A stretch of DNA of 6,927 nt from NCBI RefSeq assembly GCF_900543425.1, contig NZ_UQRQ01000047.1, positions 1-6,927 of the forward strand, given 5' to 3'. The stretch is from an uncultured Sanguibacteroides sp. Lineage in GTDB: Bacteria > Bacteroidota > Bacteroidia > Bacteroidales > Marinifilaceae. A program made the translations under genes and the position numbers. Below the pieces are notes generated by a model. It saw only the letters and a program-made list of their open reading frames with translations. It was not told the origin of the DNA and made no database searches. Positions 1-5,293 of this stretch are shown here, piece after piece. The first letter of the stretch is position 1. Every line of letters starts with the position of its first letter.

Positions 1-4
1 GGTG

Positions 5-37
5 CAAAGATAAAGGAAGTTTATTCCCGTTTCCAAA
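5..37 (-). promoter_or_regulatory. Bacteroidota-type promoter firing out of the left edge
   Basis: Read on the minus strand, TTTG (34-37) is followed after 21 bases by TATCTTTG (5-12), matching the Bacteroidota sigma-ABfr pattern TTTG / TAnnTTTG. Transcription would start at or just beyond the left edge, so it serves a minus-strand gene outside the window. It implies that this gene does not depend on read-through from ruvA. The target gene cannot be seen. Confidence 0.6.
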
Positions 38-144
38 CATTTTCGTCACTTTTTTCAAAAAAAAATAGCAAGATCATCATCATCCCTATCTTTCAATGAC
101 TTCCACACGACAACCGTAAATCCACGAATCACGAGAGTCGTCTA

Positions 145-234
145 ATTGTAAATTTTAAATTGTAGATTGCAAATCGATTATGATTCAATTCCGATCTTGA
201 AATCATAAATCTAAAATCGTCAATTAAATTGCAA
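145..234 (+). repeat. Degenerate 7-base tandem repeat array with hairpin
   Basis: Four consecutive 7-mers run from 145 to 172: ATTGTAA, ATTTTAA, ATTGTAG, ATTGCAA. A second run, ATCATAA, ATCTAAA, ATCGTCA, covers 202-222 and is followed by a 5-base partial unit and ATTGCAA at 228-234. The consensus is roughly ATYGTAA. Between the two runs, 178-208 can fold into an 11-bp stem with one bulged A and an 8-base loop. The same kind of unit appears in the murB-thioesterase spacer. Function is unknown. It may be a dispersed intergenic repeat or slippage-derived low-complexity DNA. Confidence 0.55.
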
Positions 235-278
235 GGGAGATAAATTCTCCGTGGCTCTGACCTTCCCATCGGTCGTAT

Positions 279-334
279 GGACGTTTTTCGTTCACTATCC
301 TCGGAACTCACTTCGTTCAGACAAACCGTCGTCC
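279..334. other. Possible structured non-coding segment
   Basis: GGACG (279-283) can pair with CGTCC (330-334). Inside it, GAAC (304-307) pairs with GTTC (315-318) around a 7-base loop. The 8-mer TTCGTTCA occurs at 287-294 and again at 312-319. Stems are short, so this is weak evidence for an RNA structure. It could equally be the remains of a dispersed repeat. Confidence 0.25.
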
Positions 335-441
335 AATCGCCGCTCACTATTGATGTCCCTTCGTTTTTATCCCCGCTTCTCCAATCTGAAATCATCAATC
401 ACTCCATCTTTTAATTTCTGAATCAAAGAATCTCGATATTA

Positions 442-1023
442 TTATAATTGTTTTAAAGCTAATTTTATCAACTCTTCCACGCTATCCACTTTTCCGGTAG
501 TACATATTTTATCCAATGTCTTTCCTACCTGCACACGTGCAAAGCCGAGCATTACCAAAGCTGATAAAGCCTCTTCTTTCATTGTGTTGGACAATACTCC
601 CATATTTTCCAATACCACACCCTCCTTACCAACTTTATCTTTTAACTCGATAATTACCCGTTGAGCCGTCTTAACACCTATTCCTTTTACACTCTTGATA
701 GCATTTACATTTTCGGTCATTATTGCTCCGGTAATCTCCTCCACACTCATTGAACTCAACATCACATTTGCCGTATTCGCTCCAATCCCCGAAACCGATA
801 TCAGAGAACGAAACAAACTCCGTTCTTCTTTCGAAAAAAAGCCATAAAACAGATGGACATCTTCCCGTATAACCTGATGAATATAAAGCAGGACGTCCCG
901 GGCCGAAGCAATTTTAGTATAAGTATTCAAAGATACATGAATATTGTATCCGATTCCTCCACACTCGACAACAACATAAGCAGGGGTAGCTTCTACCAAT
1001 ATTCCTTTAATATATTCATACAT
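442..1023 (-). CDS. ruvA: Holliday junction branch migration protein RuvA
   Basis: RuvA forms a tetramer that holds the four-way Holliday junction open and loads the RuvB motor, driving branch migration during recombinational repair. The 193-residue product has the family's usual length and layout. It has an N-terminal OB-fold domain (about 1-64) with the E-D pair of the acidic pin at 54-55, two helix-hairpin-helix motifs seen as SGIGANTA (78-85) and KGIGVKTA (113-120), and a small C-terminal RuvB-contact domain (about 148-193, EEALSALVMLGF onward). The ATG start at 1023 gives the standard MYEYIKG N-terminus. It begins 28 bases after the trpS stop, and no promoter pattern is visible in that gap, so co-transcription with trpS is likely. 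No ruvB or ruvC is in the window. All key elements look intact. Confidence 0.95.
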   Translation of the reverse strand: MYEYIKGILVEATPAYVVVECGGIGYNIHVSLNTYTKIASARDVLLYIHQVIREDVHLFYGFFSKEERSLFRSLISVSGIGANTANVMLSSMSVEEITGAIMTENVNAIKSVKGIGVKTAQRVIIELKDKVGKEGVVLENMGVLSNTMKEEALSALVMLGFARVQVGKTLDKICTTGKVDSVEELIKLALKQL

Positions 1024-1051
1024 AATAAACCTGAGTTTAAATTATCCTTCC

Positions 1052-2038
1052 TTATGGGCGAAACCCTATGATTTCTCGAACTTCTTTTATCGTCTTCCTC
1101 GCACTATCTCTTGCTTTCTCTGCTCCCATAGCTGCAATCTTATCCAAATAAACCGGATTTGCCGAGTATTCCAGAATCCGCTCCCGGATCGGAGCGCAAA
1201 ATTGAACAATATCTTCGGCCAATTGCTTTTTCATATCCCCGTAGCGAATTTCACAAGCATTATACTTATCATTAAAATAGGCATAAGTATCTTTACCGGA
1301 AATCACTTCCATTAAAGTGAACAAATTTTGTATTACCTCGGGCTTTGCACTATTAGGTTCAGTCGGCCCGCTATCGGTTACCGCCTTCATCACTTTTTTA
1401 CGAATTACGGCAGCATCATCAAGCAAGTATATGGCATTACCTTCGGATTTTCCCATTTTCCCAGAACCGTCCAATCCTGGAATCTTCACAGCTTCTTTAG
1501 AAAAAGTAAACGAAGCGGGTTCCGGAAAAAACTCCCGACCATACATAGTATTAAATCTCCGGGCAAATTTACGGGCCATCTCCATATTTTGCTCCTGATC
1601 TTTACCTACCGGTACTTTATGTGCTTTATGAATAATAATATCAGCAGCCATAAGCGTCGGATAAGTCAATAATCCGGCATTTACGTTATCTGGTTGTTTC
1701 CGGGCCTTTTCCTTAAAAGTCGTCGTACGTTCCAATTCTCCCAAATAAGCGTTCATATTCAGGAAAAGATACAGTTCCAAAACTTCCTTTATATCACTTT
1801 GAACATAAATCGCTGATTTTTCAGGATCTATCCCACAAGCCAGGTATTCGGCTAAAATCTTTCGGACACTTCCCATGATATCGTCCGGACGAGGATGCGT
1901 AGTCAACGAATGCCAATCGGCTATAAAAAAGAAACAATTATACTCATTCTGCATCTGAATAAAACTCTTTACTGCCCCAAAATAGTTTCCTAAATGCAAA
2001 TTACCCGTAGGTCTAATTCCGCTTACTACTGTTTCCAT
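1052..2038 (-). CDS. trpS: Tryptophan--tRNA ligase
   Basis: This cytoplasmic class Ic aminoacyl-tRNA synthetase activates tryptophan with ATP and attaches it to tRNA-Trp. The 328-residue length is typical of bacterial TrpS. The HIGH-type signature appears as HLGN at 15-18 within SGIRPTGNLHLGNYFG. The KMSKS loop appears as KMGKS at 194-198, within GSGKMGKSEGN. The stretch MAADIIIHKAHKVPVGKDQ (about 130-148) corresponds to the tryptophan-recognition region of the Rossmann fold. The C-terminal helical part (about 265-328) is complete, ending IIGFRP. The ATG at 2038 gives METVVSGIRPTG, the expected N-terminus. A promoter lies 30-60 bases upstream and ruvA follows closely. No leader peptide, T-box or trp attenuator is apparent in the short (about 23-base) leader. 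Confidence 0.97.
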   Translation of the reverse strand: METVVSGIRPTGNLHLGNYFGAVKSFIQMQNEYNCFFFIADWHSLTTHPRPDDIMGSVRKILAEYLACGIDPEKSAIYVQSDIKEVLELYLFLNMNAYLGELERTTTFKEKARKQPDNVNAGLLTYPTLMAADIIIHKAHKVPVGKDQEQNMEMARKFARRFNTMYGREFFPEPASFTFSKEAVKIPGLDGSGKMGKSEGNAIYLLDDAAVIRKKVMKAVTDSGPTEPNSAKPEVIQNLFTLMEVISGKDTYAYFNDKYNACEIRYGDMKKQLAEDIVQFCAPIRERILEYSANPVYLDKIAAMGAEKARDSARKTIKEVREIIGFRP

Positions 2039-2067
2039 CGTTAAAAATTTTCAATGTTTACGAATGA

Positions 2068-2098
2068 CAAAGATATATTTTTATTCTTTTAGAACAAT
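2068..2098 (-). promoter_or_regulatory. trpS promoter
   Basis: On the minus strand, a -7 box TATCTTTG (2068-2075) lies 19 bases downstream of ATTG (2095-2098), a 3-of-4 match to the -33 TTTG. The predicted start near 2061 leaves a leader of about 23 bases before the trpS ATG. Confidence 0.6.
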
Positions 2099-2304
2099 AT
2101 AATCACTATTCTCCCCCTTCTCTTAATACCGAATTGTAAAATTATTTTTTTACGAAAAAACGAAGAAAAAGTTACGTTTAAATCCTTCATTTTATGCTTA
2201 AATACTGACTTTTTCAGCACATGCTCCATGTTGTTTTATTCAACTTACTGACTGTCAAAATAAAAAATATTGAAAAAAAAAGCTGTTCTTATGTTGTTTT
2301 TTCC

Positions 2305-2312
2305 TACATTTG
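2305..2312 (+). promoter_or_regulatory. Probable -7 box for the DUF3276 gene
   Basis: TACATTTG matches TAnnTTTG and lies 33 bases before the ATG at 2346. No good TTTG is found 19-21 bases upstream, where the sequence reads about GCTG, so only half the promoter pattern is present. Confidence 0.4.
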
Positions 2313-2345
2313 AAACGAAAACTCAAATTTAAACTTTAATTTAAC

Positions 2346-2696
2346 ATGGAAGGATACGAAAAAAATGAAGGTATGGAAATGAATGATCGGGAAGAGATTT
2401 ATTCAAAACCAGTGAGAGCAGGGAAAAGGACCTATTTTTTCGATGTAAAAGCGACTCGTAATAATGACTATTATTTAACGATTACCGAGAGTAAGAAAAA
2501 ATTTGACAAAGAAGGTAATCAAAACTACGAGAAACATAAAATTTTCTTGTATAAAGAAGATTTTGAAAAATTTGCAGAAGGATTGGATGAGGCCGTAGCC
2601 TATATTAAAGCGGCTCTAAACGGTGAGTTACCGGAATCTCATCAAGACGGGAGTCATAATTTCGACGACATTGATTTTGACGATCTATCCAAATAA
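2346..2696 (+). CDS. PUR-alpha-like DUF3276 family protein
   Basis: A 116-residue protein resembling the single-domain PUR-alpha-like proteins of Bacteroidota (DUF3276), which adopt a PUR repeat fold and are thought to bind single-stranded DNA or RNA. The core runs from about residue 16 to 95. It starts with the basic patch KPVRAGKRTYFFDVK, continues through a strand with YYLTITESKKKF, and ends in the conserved block HKIFLYKEDFEKFAEGLDEA followed by a helix. The N-terminal 15 residues are polar and variable. The C-terminal tail is strongly acidic (FDDIDFDDL), which might limit or tune nucleic acid binding. The ATG at 2346 was chosen for its position behind the -7 box. Internal Met codons at residues 10 and 12 are possible alternatives. 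It is the only plus-strand gene, monocistronic, and closed by a terminator hairpin directly after its stop. The family is recognised from memory of its conserved block; the target is unknown. Confidence 0.8.
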   Translation: MEGYEKNEGMEMNDREEIYSKPVRAGKRTYFFDVKATRNNDYYLTITESKKKFDKEGNQNYEKHKIFLYKEDFEKFAEGLDEAVAYIKAALNGELPESHQDGSHNFDDIDFDDLSK

Positions 2697-2723
2697 AAAA
2701 AAGAGGCTTAGGCCTCTTTTTTT
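2695..2723. terminator. Bidirectional intrinsic terminator
   Basis: GAGGC (2703-2707) pairs with GCCTC (2712-2716) around a TTAG loop. An A-run on the left and a T-run on the right extend the stem and give a T-tail on both strands. The hairpin begins at the stop codon of the DUF3276 gene and contains part of the stop codon of the convergent SRPBCC gene, so one element of under 30 bases can end both transcripts. Confidence 0.9.
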
Positions 2724-3180
2724 ATGGTAATAATCCATATGGTATTTTAGCCAAACCTTCTGCCAATTGGTTTATTCCTTTTTCCAGCTTTCCTTTTAGC
2801 ATCATTTTCATCACTACATTTAAATCCGCTTCAAAGGTAATCCGCATGCGGGTATCATAAGGTCCATTCTCCAATAATTGAATCCACATACTAAAATCAA
2901 AAGGGACACGGCCATCTCCTCCAAATTTAATGAGTTTAGGGCTCTCTCTCTCTACAATCTTCATTCCCATCTCTCCTACACCTTTGATTATGAAAGAACA
3001 ACTATCTTCCGTCGTACGGATATCTTCAATTTTATCCGAAATAGAAGACATCTGTTCCCCACCCATCTGCCGGGCCATATTAATAATGGTTCCTATTCGA
3101 TTGAAATCGGCAAGAAAATTATAAACCTTCTCTATTGTACATTCAATTTTCTGAACATCGCTTACAACCTTTGTAGACAT
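2722..3180 (-). CDS. SRPBCC (START-like) domain protein, function unknown
   Basis: The 152-residue product looks like a single SRPBCC/START-like domain, a fold with a deep hydrophobic pocket. It opens with a beta strand and a helix (MSTKVVSDVQKIECTIEKVYNFLADF, with the typical V-Y-x-F-L-x-D spacing). Strands follow around 48-110, and a long C-terminal helix (about 117-145, MMLKGKLEKGINQLAEGLAKI) would close the pocket. There is no signal peptide or membrane segment. The open frame could start at a TTG two codons earlier, but the ATG at 3180 gives the natural N-terminus and lies 9 bases after the pyrE stop, so the two are almost certainly one operon. No catalytic residues can be assigned and the ligand is unknown. 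It ends inside the shared terminator. From memory, similar genes follow pyrE in other Bacteroidota, which suggests a conserved but unexplained link. Confidence 0.75.
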   Translation of the reverse strand: MSTKVVSDVQKIECTIEKVYNFLADFNRIGTIINMARQMGGEQMSSISDKIEDIRTTEDSCSFIIKGVGEMGMKIVERESPKLIKFGGDGRVPFDFSMWIQLLENGPYDTRMRITFEADLNVVMKMMLKGKLEKGINQLAEGLAKIPYGLLP

Positions 3181-3189
3181 AAACAATAT

Positions 3190-3819
3190 TTATTTATAGG
3201 TTTCAGGGTTCAATCTCCACTCTTTCAATTTTTCAACCTCATTCGGACGAATATAACCCGTTTTCACGGCCAAATCGATCATCGCCCCATAATTACTCAA
3301 TGTATCCAAAGCACAATGAGCAGCAGCAAAATTATCTCCCGCTTTCTGAAAACCGTATGTAAAAATGGCAGTCAAACCCAACACTTCACAACCGGCATTC
3401 CGTAGTGCTTCCACCGCTTGTAAGCTTGACCCTCCGGTTGAAATCAGGTCTTCAACCACCACCACCTTCTGTCCGGCCTTATATTCCCCCTCAATCAAAT
3501 TCTCCAATCCGTGATTTTTAGCCGAAGACCTTACGTACACGAATGGTAATCCCAATTCCTGAGCGACCAATGCTCCCTGAGCTATAGCTCCGGTAGCAAC
3601 ACCGGCGATGACTTCCACTTGAGGATATTTGCTCCGAATCAATTCAACGAATTGATCCCGAATATAAGTACGAACTTCCGGGTAAGATAATGTTTTACGA
3701 TTATCACAATAAATCGGCGATTTCCAGCCGGAAGCCCAAGTAAAAGGGTCAGAAGGTTGTAATTTAATAGCTTTTATTTGCAATAAATGAGAAGCTACCT
3801 GTTCAGCTACACTATTCAT
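3190..3819 (-). CDS. pyrE: Orotate phosphoribosyltransferase
   Basis: PyrE joins orotate to PRPP, giving orotidine monophosphate, the fifth step of de novo pyrimidine synthesis in the cytoplasm. The 209-residue protein has all the expected marks. SGWKSPIYCDNR (30-41) lies in the N-terminal substrate region. RSSAKNHGLENLIEG (97-111) is the flexible catalytic loop carrying lysine. VVVVEDLISTGGSS (119-132) is the PRPP-binding motif with the two acidic residues. The ATG at 3819 lies 19 bases after the kinase stop codon, in an A/T-rich context without a Shine-Dalgarno site, as is normal here. A -7 box lies just upstream, inside the kinase coding end. No PyrR-type attenuator or long leader is visible, so regulation by attenuation is not supported. 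The SRPBCC gene follows after 9 bases. Confidence 0.97.
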   Translation of the reverse strand: MNSVAEQVASHLLQIKAIKLQPSDPFTWASGWKSPIYCDNRKTLSYPEVRTYIRDQFVELIRSKYPQVEVIAGVATGAIAQGALVAQELGLPFVYVRSSAKNHGLENLIEGEYKAGQKVVVVEDLISTGGSSLQAVEALRNAGCEVLGLTAIFTYGFQKAGDNFAAAHCALDTLSNYGAMIDLAVKTGYIRPNEVEKLKEWRLNPETYK

Positions 3820-3838
3820 ATCATATTTATTTAGTTAT

Positions 3839-4864
3839 TCATTCTCTTTCAGCGTGCAAAGGTACAAAGTATTTTTTTAAAGCGATCTTTACGACCCGCA
3901 GAATTTCAGGATATTCTTTTTCCAGTTTCCCAGGCCCGAATAACTCCACAATTCCCTGTAACCCGGGAGCAATTGAATCTATAAAATGTTGTTTCCCTTC
4001 GTGTACCCCCCGCAAACCGAAAGCTCCCATAGCCTGTAAAAGACGTACCAACACGAAATGATAATAAGCCTTACGAAATATCTTCGCTCGCTCTTCACTA
4101 TAAGTAGATAATTGTAGAATATAATAATCCAACAACTCATTTTTTTGTTCTTCCGGCATCTTCACCACGGCATCATACAGCAAAGAAGCTACATCGTAAT
4201 GCAACGCTCCCTGACGTCCTCCCTGGTAATCGATAAAATAAACATTATCCCTCAACACCATAATATTTCGCGACTGGAAGTCACGGAACATAAAACAATC
4301 GGCCGTTACTGTAACCAAATGTTTCGTCAAACGATCAAAATCGTTCTCCAACTCATCCTCGTCCGCCTCAACCCCGACCAATCGTAAAAAACAATATTTA
4401 AAATAATTCAAATCCCAACGAATACAACGCTCGTCAAAGACCGGACGAGGCAAACAGGTCGAATAATCCAATCCTTTTCCCCCTATCCATTGAAAACGCA
4501 ATAATTCCGTCAAAGACTTCTTATACAATTCCATTGTATGTTCACTCAACCTCTCTCCCTCACGTTCCCGCTCCACGATATCCAATAGCATATCCGTTCC
4601 CAGATCTTCCTGTAAATAGAGTTTTCCGTCTTCCGACACTTGATATATCTCAGGTACATGTAATCCCTTTTCCTTAAAATTCCGGGAAAATTCTACAAAC
4701 AACCGATTTTCCCTCAAATTTTCATGATACACACCGATACAAGAACTCTCTCCATCTTGTATTCGATAATATTTTCTCGCGGAACCGGATAATGGCAAAG
4801 CCTTCATTTCCGTCGAAGAATGCCCTGCATAAGATTTAAAAAGAATCTCTAATTGTTCTTCCAT
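3839..4864 (-). CDS. APH-family sugar or aminoglycoside kinase-like protein (COG3178-like)
   Basis: A 341-residue protein with the aminoglycoside phosphotransferase/choline kinase fold. The N-lobe has a glycine-serine loop, LPLSGSARKYYRI (about 24-35), and a hinge-like LYLQEDLG (82-89). The catalytic loop FRDFQSRN (193-200) keeps the Asp (195) and Asn (200). The metal-binding Asp is in FIDYQGGRQGALHYD (D212). The His of the usual HxD motif is Phe193 here. The GSARKYYR and RDFQSRN patterns fit the COG3178 group, which includes AmgK, the kinase that phosphorylates MurNAc and GlcNAc at C1 in cell wall recycling. The substrate cannot be read from sequence, and the usual partner nucleotidyltransferase (MurU) is not in this window. 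It is preceded by a strong promoter and a leader of about 150 bases. No resistance role is implied. The last codons contain a -7 box for pyrE. Confidence 0.75.
   Translation of the reverse strand: MEEQLEILFKSYAGHSSTEMKALPLSGSARKYYRIQDGESSCIGVYHENLRENRLFVEFSRNFKEKGLHVPEIYQVSEDGKLYLQEDLGTDMLLDIVEREREGERLSEHTMELYKKSLTELLRFQWIGGKGLDYSTCLPRPVFDERCIRWDLNYFKYCFLRLVGVEADEDELENDFDRLTKHLVTVTADCFMFRDFQSRNIMVLRDNVYFIDYQGGRQGALHYDVASLLYDAVVKMPEEQKNELLDYYILQLSTYSEERAKIFRKAYYHFVLVRLLQAMGAFGLRGVHEGKQHFIDSIAPGLQGIVELFGPGKLEKEYPEILRVVKIALKKYFVPLHAERE
3857..3864 (-). promoter_or_regulatory. Probable -7 box for pyrE inside the kinase gene end
   Basis: On the minus strand this reads TACCTTTG followed by CAC, a strong match to TAnnTTTG. 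It overlaps the codons for Val-Pro-Leu-His near the C-terminus of the upstream gene. Transcription would begin near 3850, about 30 bases before the pyrE ATG. No TTTG occurs at the usual 19-21-base spacing upstream, so the -33 half is weak. Confidence 0.45.
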
Positions 4865-4906
4865 AAACTCTATTCGTTATTTACTCCTCACTCTACTTCC
4901 ATCTCT

Positions 4907-5002
4907 TTATGATAATCCCAAATACGCGTTACACTGTTTCAAAAAATAGCAATCAATAAACCTCTCCGGACTTGAAACATTAATCTGCACGTCTCCTTTC
5001 AT
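4907..5002 (-). CDS. Possible 31-residue leader ORF upstream of the kinase gene
   Basis: Within the leader of the kinase transcript, an ATG at 5002 opens a 31-codon frame ending in TAA at 4907-4909. The product starts MKGDVQINVSS, has a mixed middle with two cysteines, and ends AYLGLS. It shows no signal peptide, membrane segment, codon run or known domain. The ATG would lie about 10 bases inside the predicted transcript, so it would be the first substantial frame a ribosome meets. It ends 42 bases before the kinase ATG. It may be a leader peptide, a small protein, a decayed gene, or chance. There is no homology evidence. Confidence 0.3.
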   Translation of the reverse strand: MKGDVQINVSSPERFIDCYFLKQCNAYLGLS

Positions 5003-5019
5003 TCCATATTCTATTAACG

Positions 5020-5050
5020 CAAAAATAAGGCAAATCGTCTACAATTCAAA
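5020..5050 (-). promoter_or_regulatory. Promoter of the kinase transcript
   Basis: On the minus strand, TTTG (5047-5050) is followed after exactly 19 bases by TATTTTTG (5020-5027), a full match to both halves of the Bacteroidota promoter. A start near 5013 gives a leader of about 150 bases before the kinase ATG at 4864, unusually long for this window. Confidence 0.7.
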
Positions 5051-5066
5051 CCTTCCTACTCAAAAT

Positions 5067-5101
5067 AAAAATCCTGCCAATCATTATATTAGCAGGATTT
5101 T
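5067..5101 (-). terminator. Intrinsic terminator of the tRNA-Leu gene
   Basis: On the minus strand, ATCCTGC (revcomp of 5092-5098) pairs with GCAGGAT (revcomp of 5071-5077), extended by three A-T pairs, around a 14-base loop, and runs into TTTTTATTTT. The first stem base is within two bases of the tRNA discriminator position, so terminator and tRNA 3' end are nearly fused. Confidence 0.85.
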
Positions 5102-5102
5102 G

Positions 5103-5186
5103 TGCCCAAGACAAGACTCGAACTTGCACAGCCGAACGGCCACTACCACCTCAAAGTAGCGTGTATACCAATTTCACCACTTGGGC
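5103..5186 (-). tRNA. tRNA-Leu (anticodon GAG)
   Basis: An 84-base class II tRNA that reads leucine codons CUC and CUU. The acceptor stem GCCCAAG (5180-5186 on the minus strand) pairs with CTTGGGC (5104-5110), followed by discriminator A (5103). The D arm has a 3-bp stem and a GG-containing loop. The anticodon stem CTACT/GGTAG (5155-5159 and 5143-5147) encloses loop TTGAGGT with GAG at 5150-5152. A long variable arm forms GCCG-TT-CGGC, as expected for Leu. The T arm is GCAAG-TTCGAGT-CTTGT. CCA is not encoded, since A is followed by CA. It has its own promoter and terminator. The alternative reading of the loop as TGA (Ser) gives poor stem pairing and was rejected. Confidence 0.96.
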
Positions 5187-5200
5187 ATTTTTTAACGGCG

Positions 5201-5231
5201 CAAATATATAGTATTTTCTCGTTATCGCAAA
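5201..5231 (-). promoter_or_regulatory. tRNA-Leu promoter
   Basis: On the minus strand, TTTG (5228-5231) is followed after exactly 19 bases by TATATTTG (5201-5208), matching both promoter halves. Transcription would start near 5194, only about eight bases before the mature tRNA 5' end at 5186. Confidence 0.75.
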
Positions 5232-5293
5232 ACAAATAAGCGGTATTTTAACCCGAATTTCACGAAATAAACAACCAAAGATACACTCAGTTT

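Larger units (their letters stand above)
38..441. other. Intergenic region downstream of ruvA, no convincing gene
   Basis: About 400 bases separate the ruvA stop codon from the promoter at the left edge. A minus-strand open frame of 89 codons spans 129-398, but it runs through degenerate tandem repeats, has an arginine- and serine-rich composition without a recognisable domain, and has no promoter, so I do not call it a gene. The right part (about 240-345) is richer in G and C than its surroundings and contains short inverted and direct repeats. The left part holds the 7-base repeat array. I see no clear T-tailed terminator for ruvA. A short hairpin (GGAGA/TCTCC, about 236-250) lacks a T-run on either side. 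Confidence 0.6.
2039..2345. other. Divergent AT-rich intergenic region, trpS / DUF3276 gene
   Basis: These 307 bases separate two divergent genes. They hold the trpS promoter at the left end and a weaker promoter for the plus-strand gene at the right end. The middle is very AT-rich with several A and T runs and no ORF worth calling. The 10-mer ATGTTGTTTT occurs twice in the same orientation, at 2228-2237 and 2291-2300, 63 bases apart (about six helical turns). The second copy sits just upstream of the -7 box of the plus-strand gene. No riboswitch or RNA gene was recognised. Confidence 0.5.

Noticed and set aside
236..250. GGAGA/TCTCC hairpin as the ruvA terminator
   Set aside because: The stem is only five base pairs, nearly 200 bases past the ruvA stop, and no T-run follows it on the minus strand.
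129..398. Minus-strand open frame of 89 codons downstream of ruvA
   Set aside because: It runs through the 7-base repeat array and the inverted repeats, has no recognisable domain, no promoter and an unlikely composition. It is more likely a chance frame.
853..1071. Plus-strand open frames lying over ruvA, trpS, the SRPBCC gene, the kinase, thioesterase and murB genes
   Set aside because: They are antisense shadows of clearly recognised minus-strand genes and show no family features.
3181..3186. TTG start two codons upstream of the SRPBCC ATG
   Set aside because: The ATG at 3180 gives a natural N-terminus and normal operon spacing. The extra Met-Phe adds nothing conserved.
5103..5186. tRNA 3' end as an integration site
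   Set aside because: No integrase gene, no repeated tRNA 3' segment and no foreign-looking genes are in the window.
5276..5283. TATCTTTG on the minus strand just after the thioesterase gene, as a second promoter for the tRNA
   Set aside because: No TTTG at the right spacing upstream, and the promoter at 5201-5231 fits better and lies closer.
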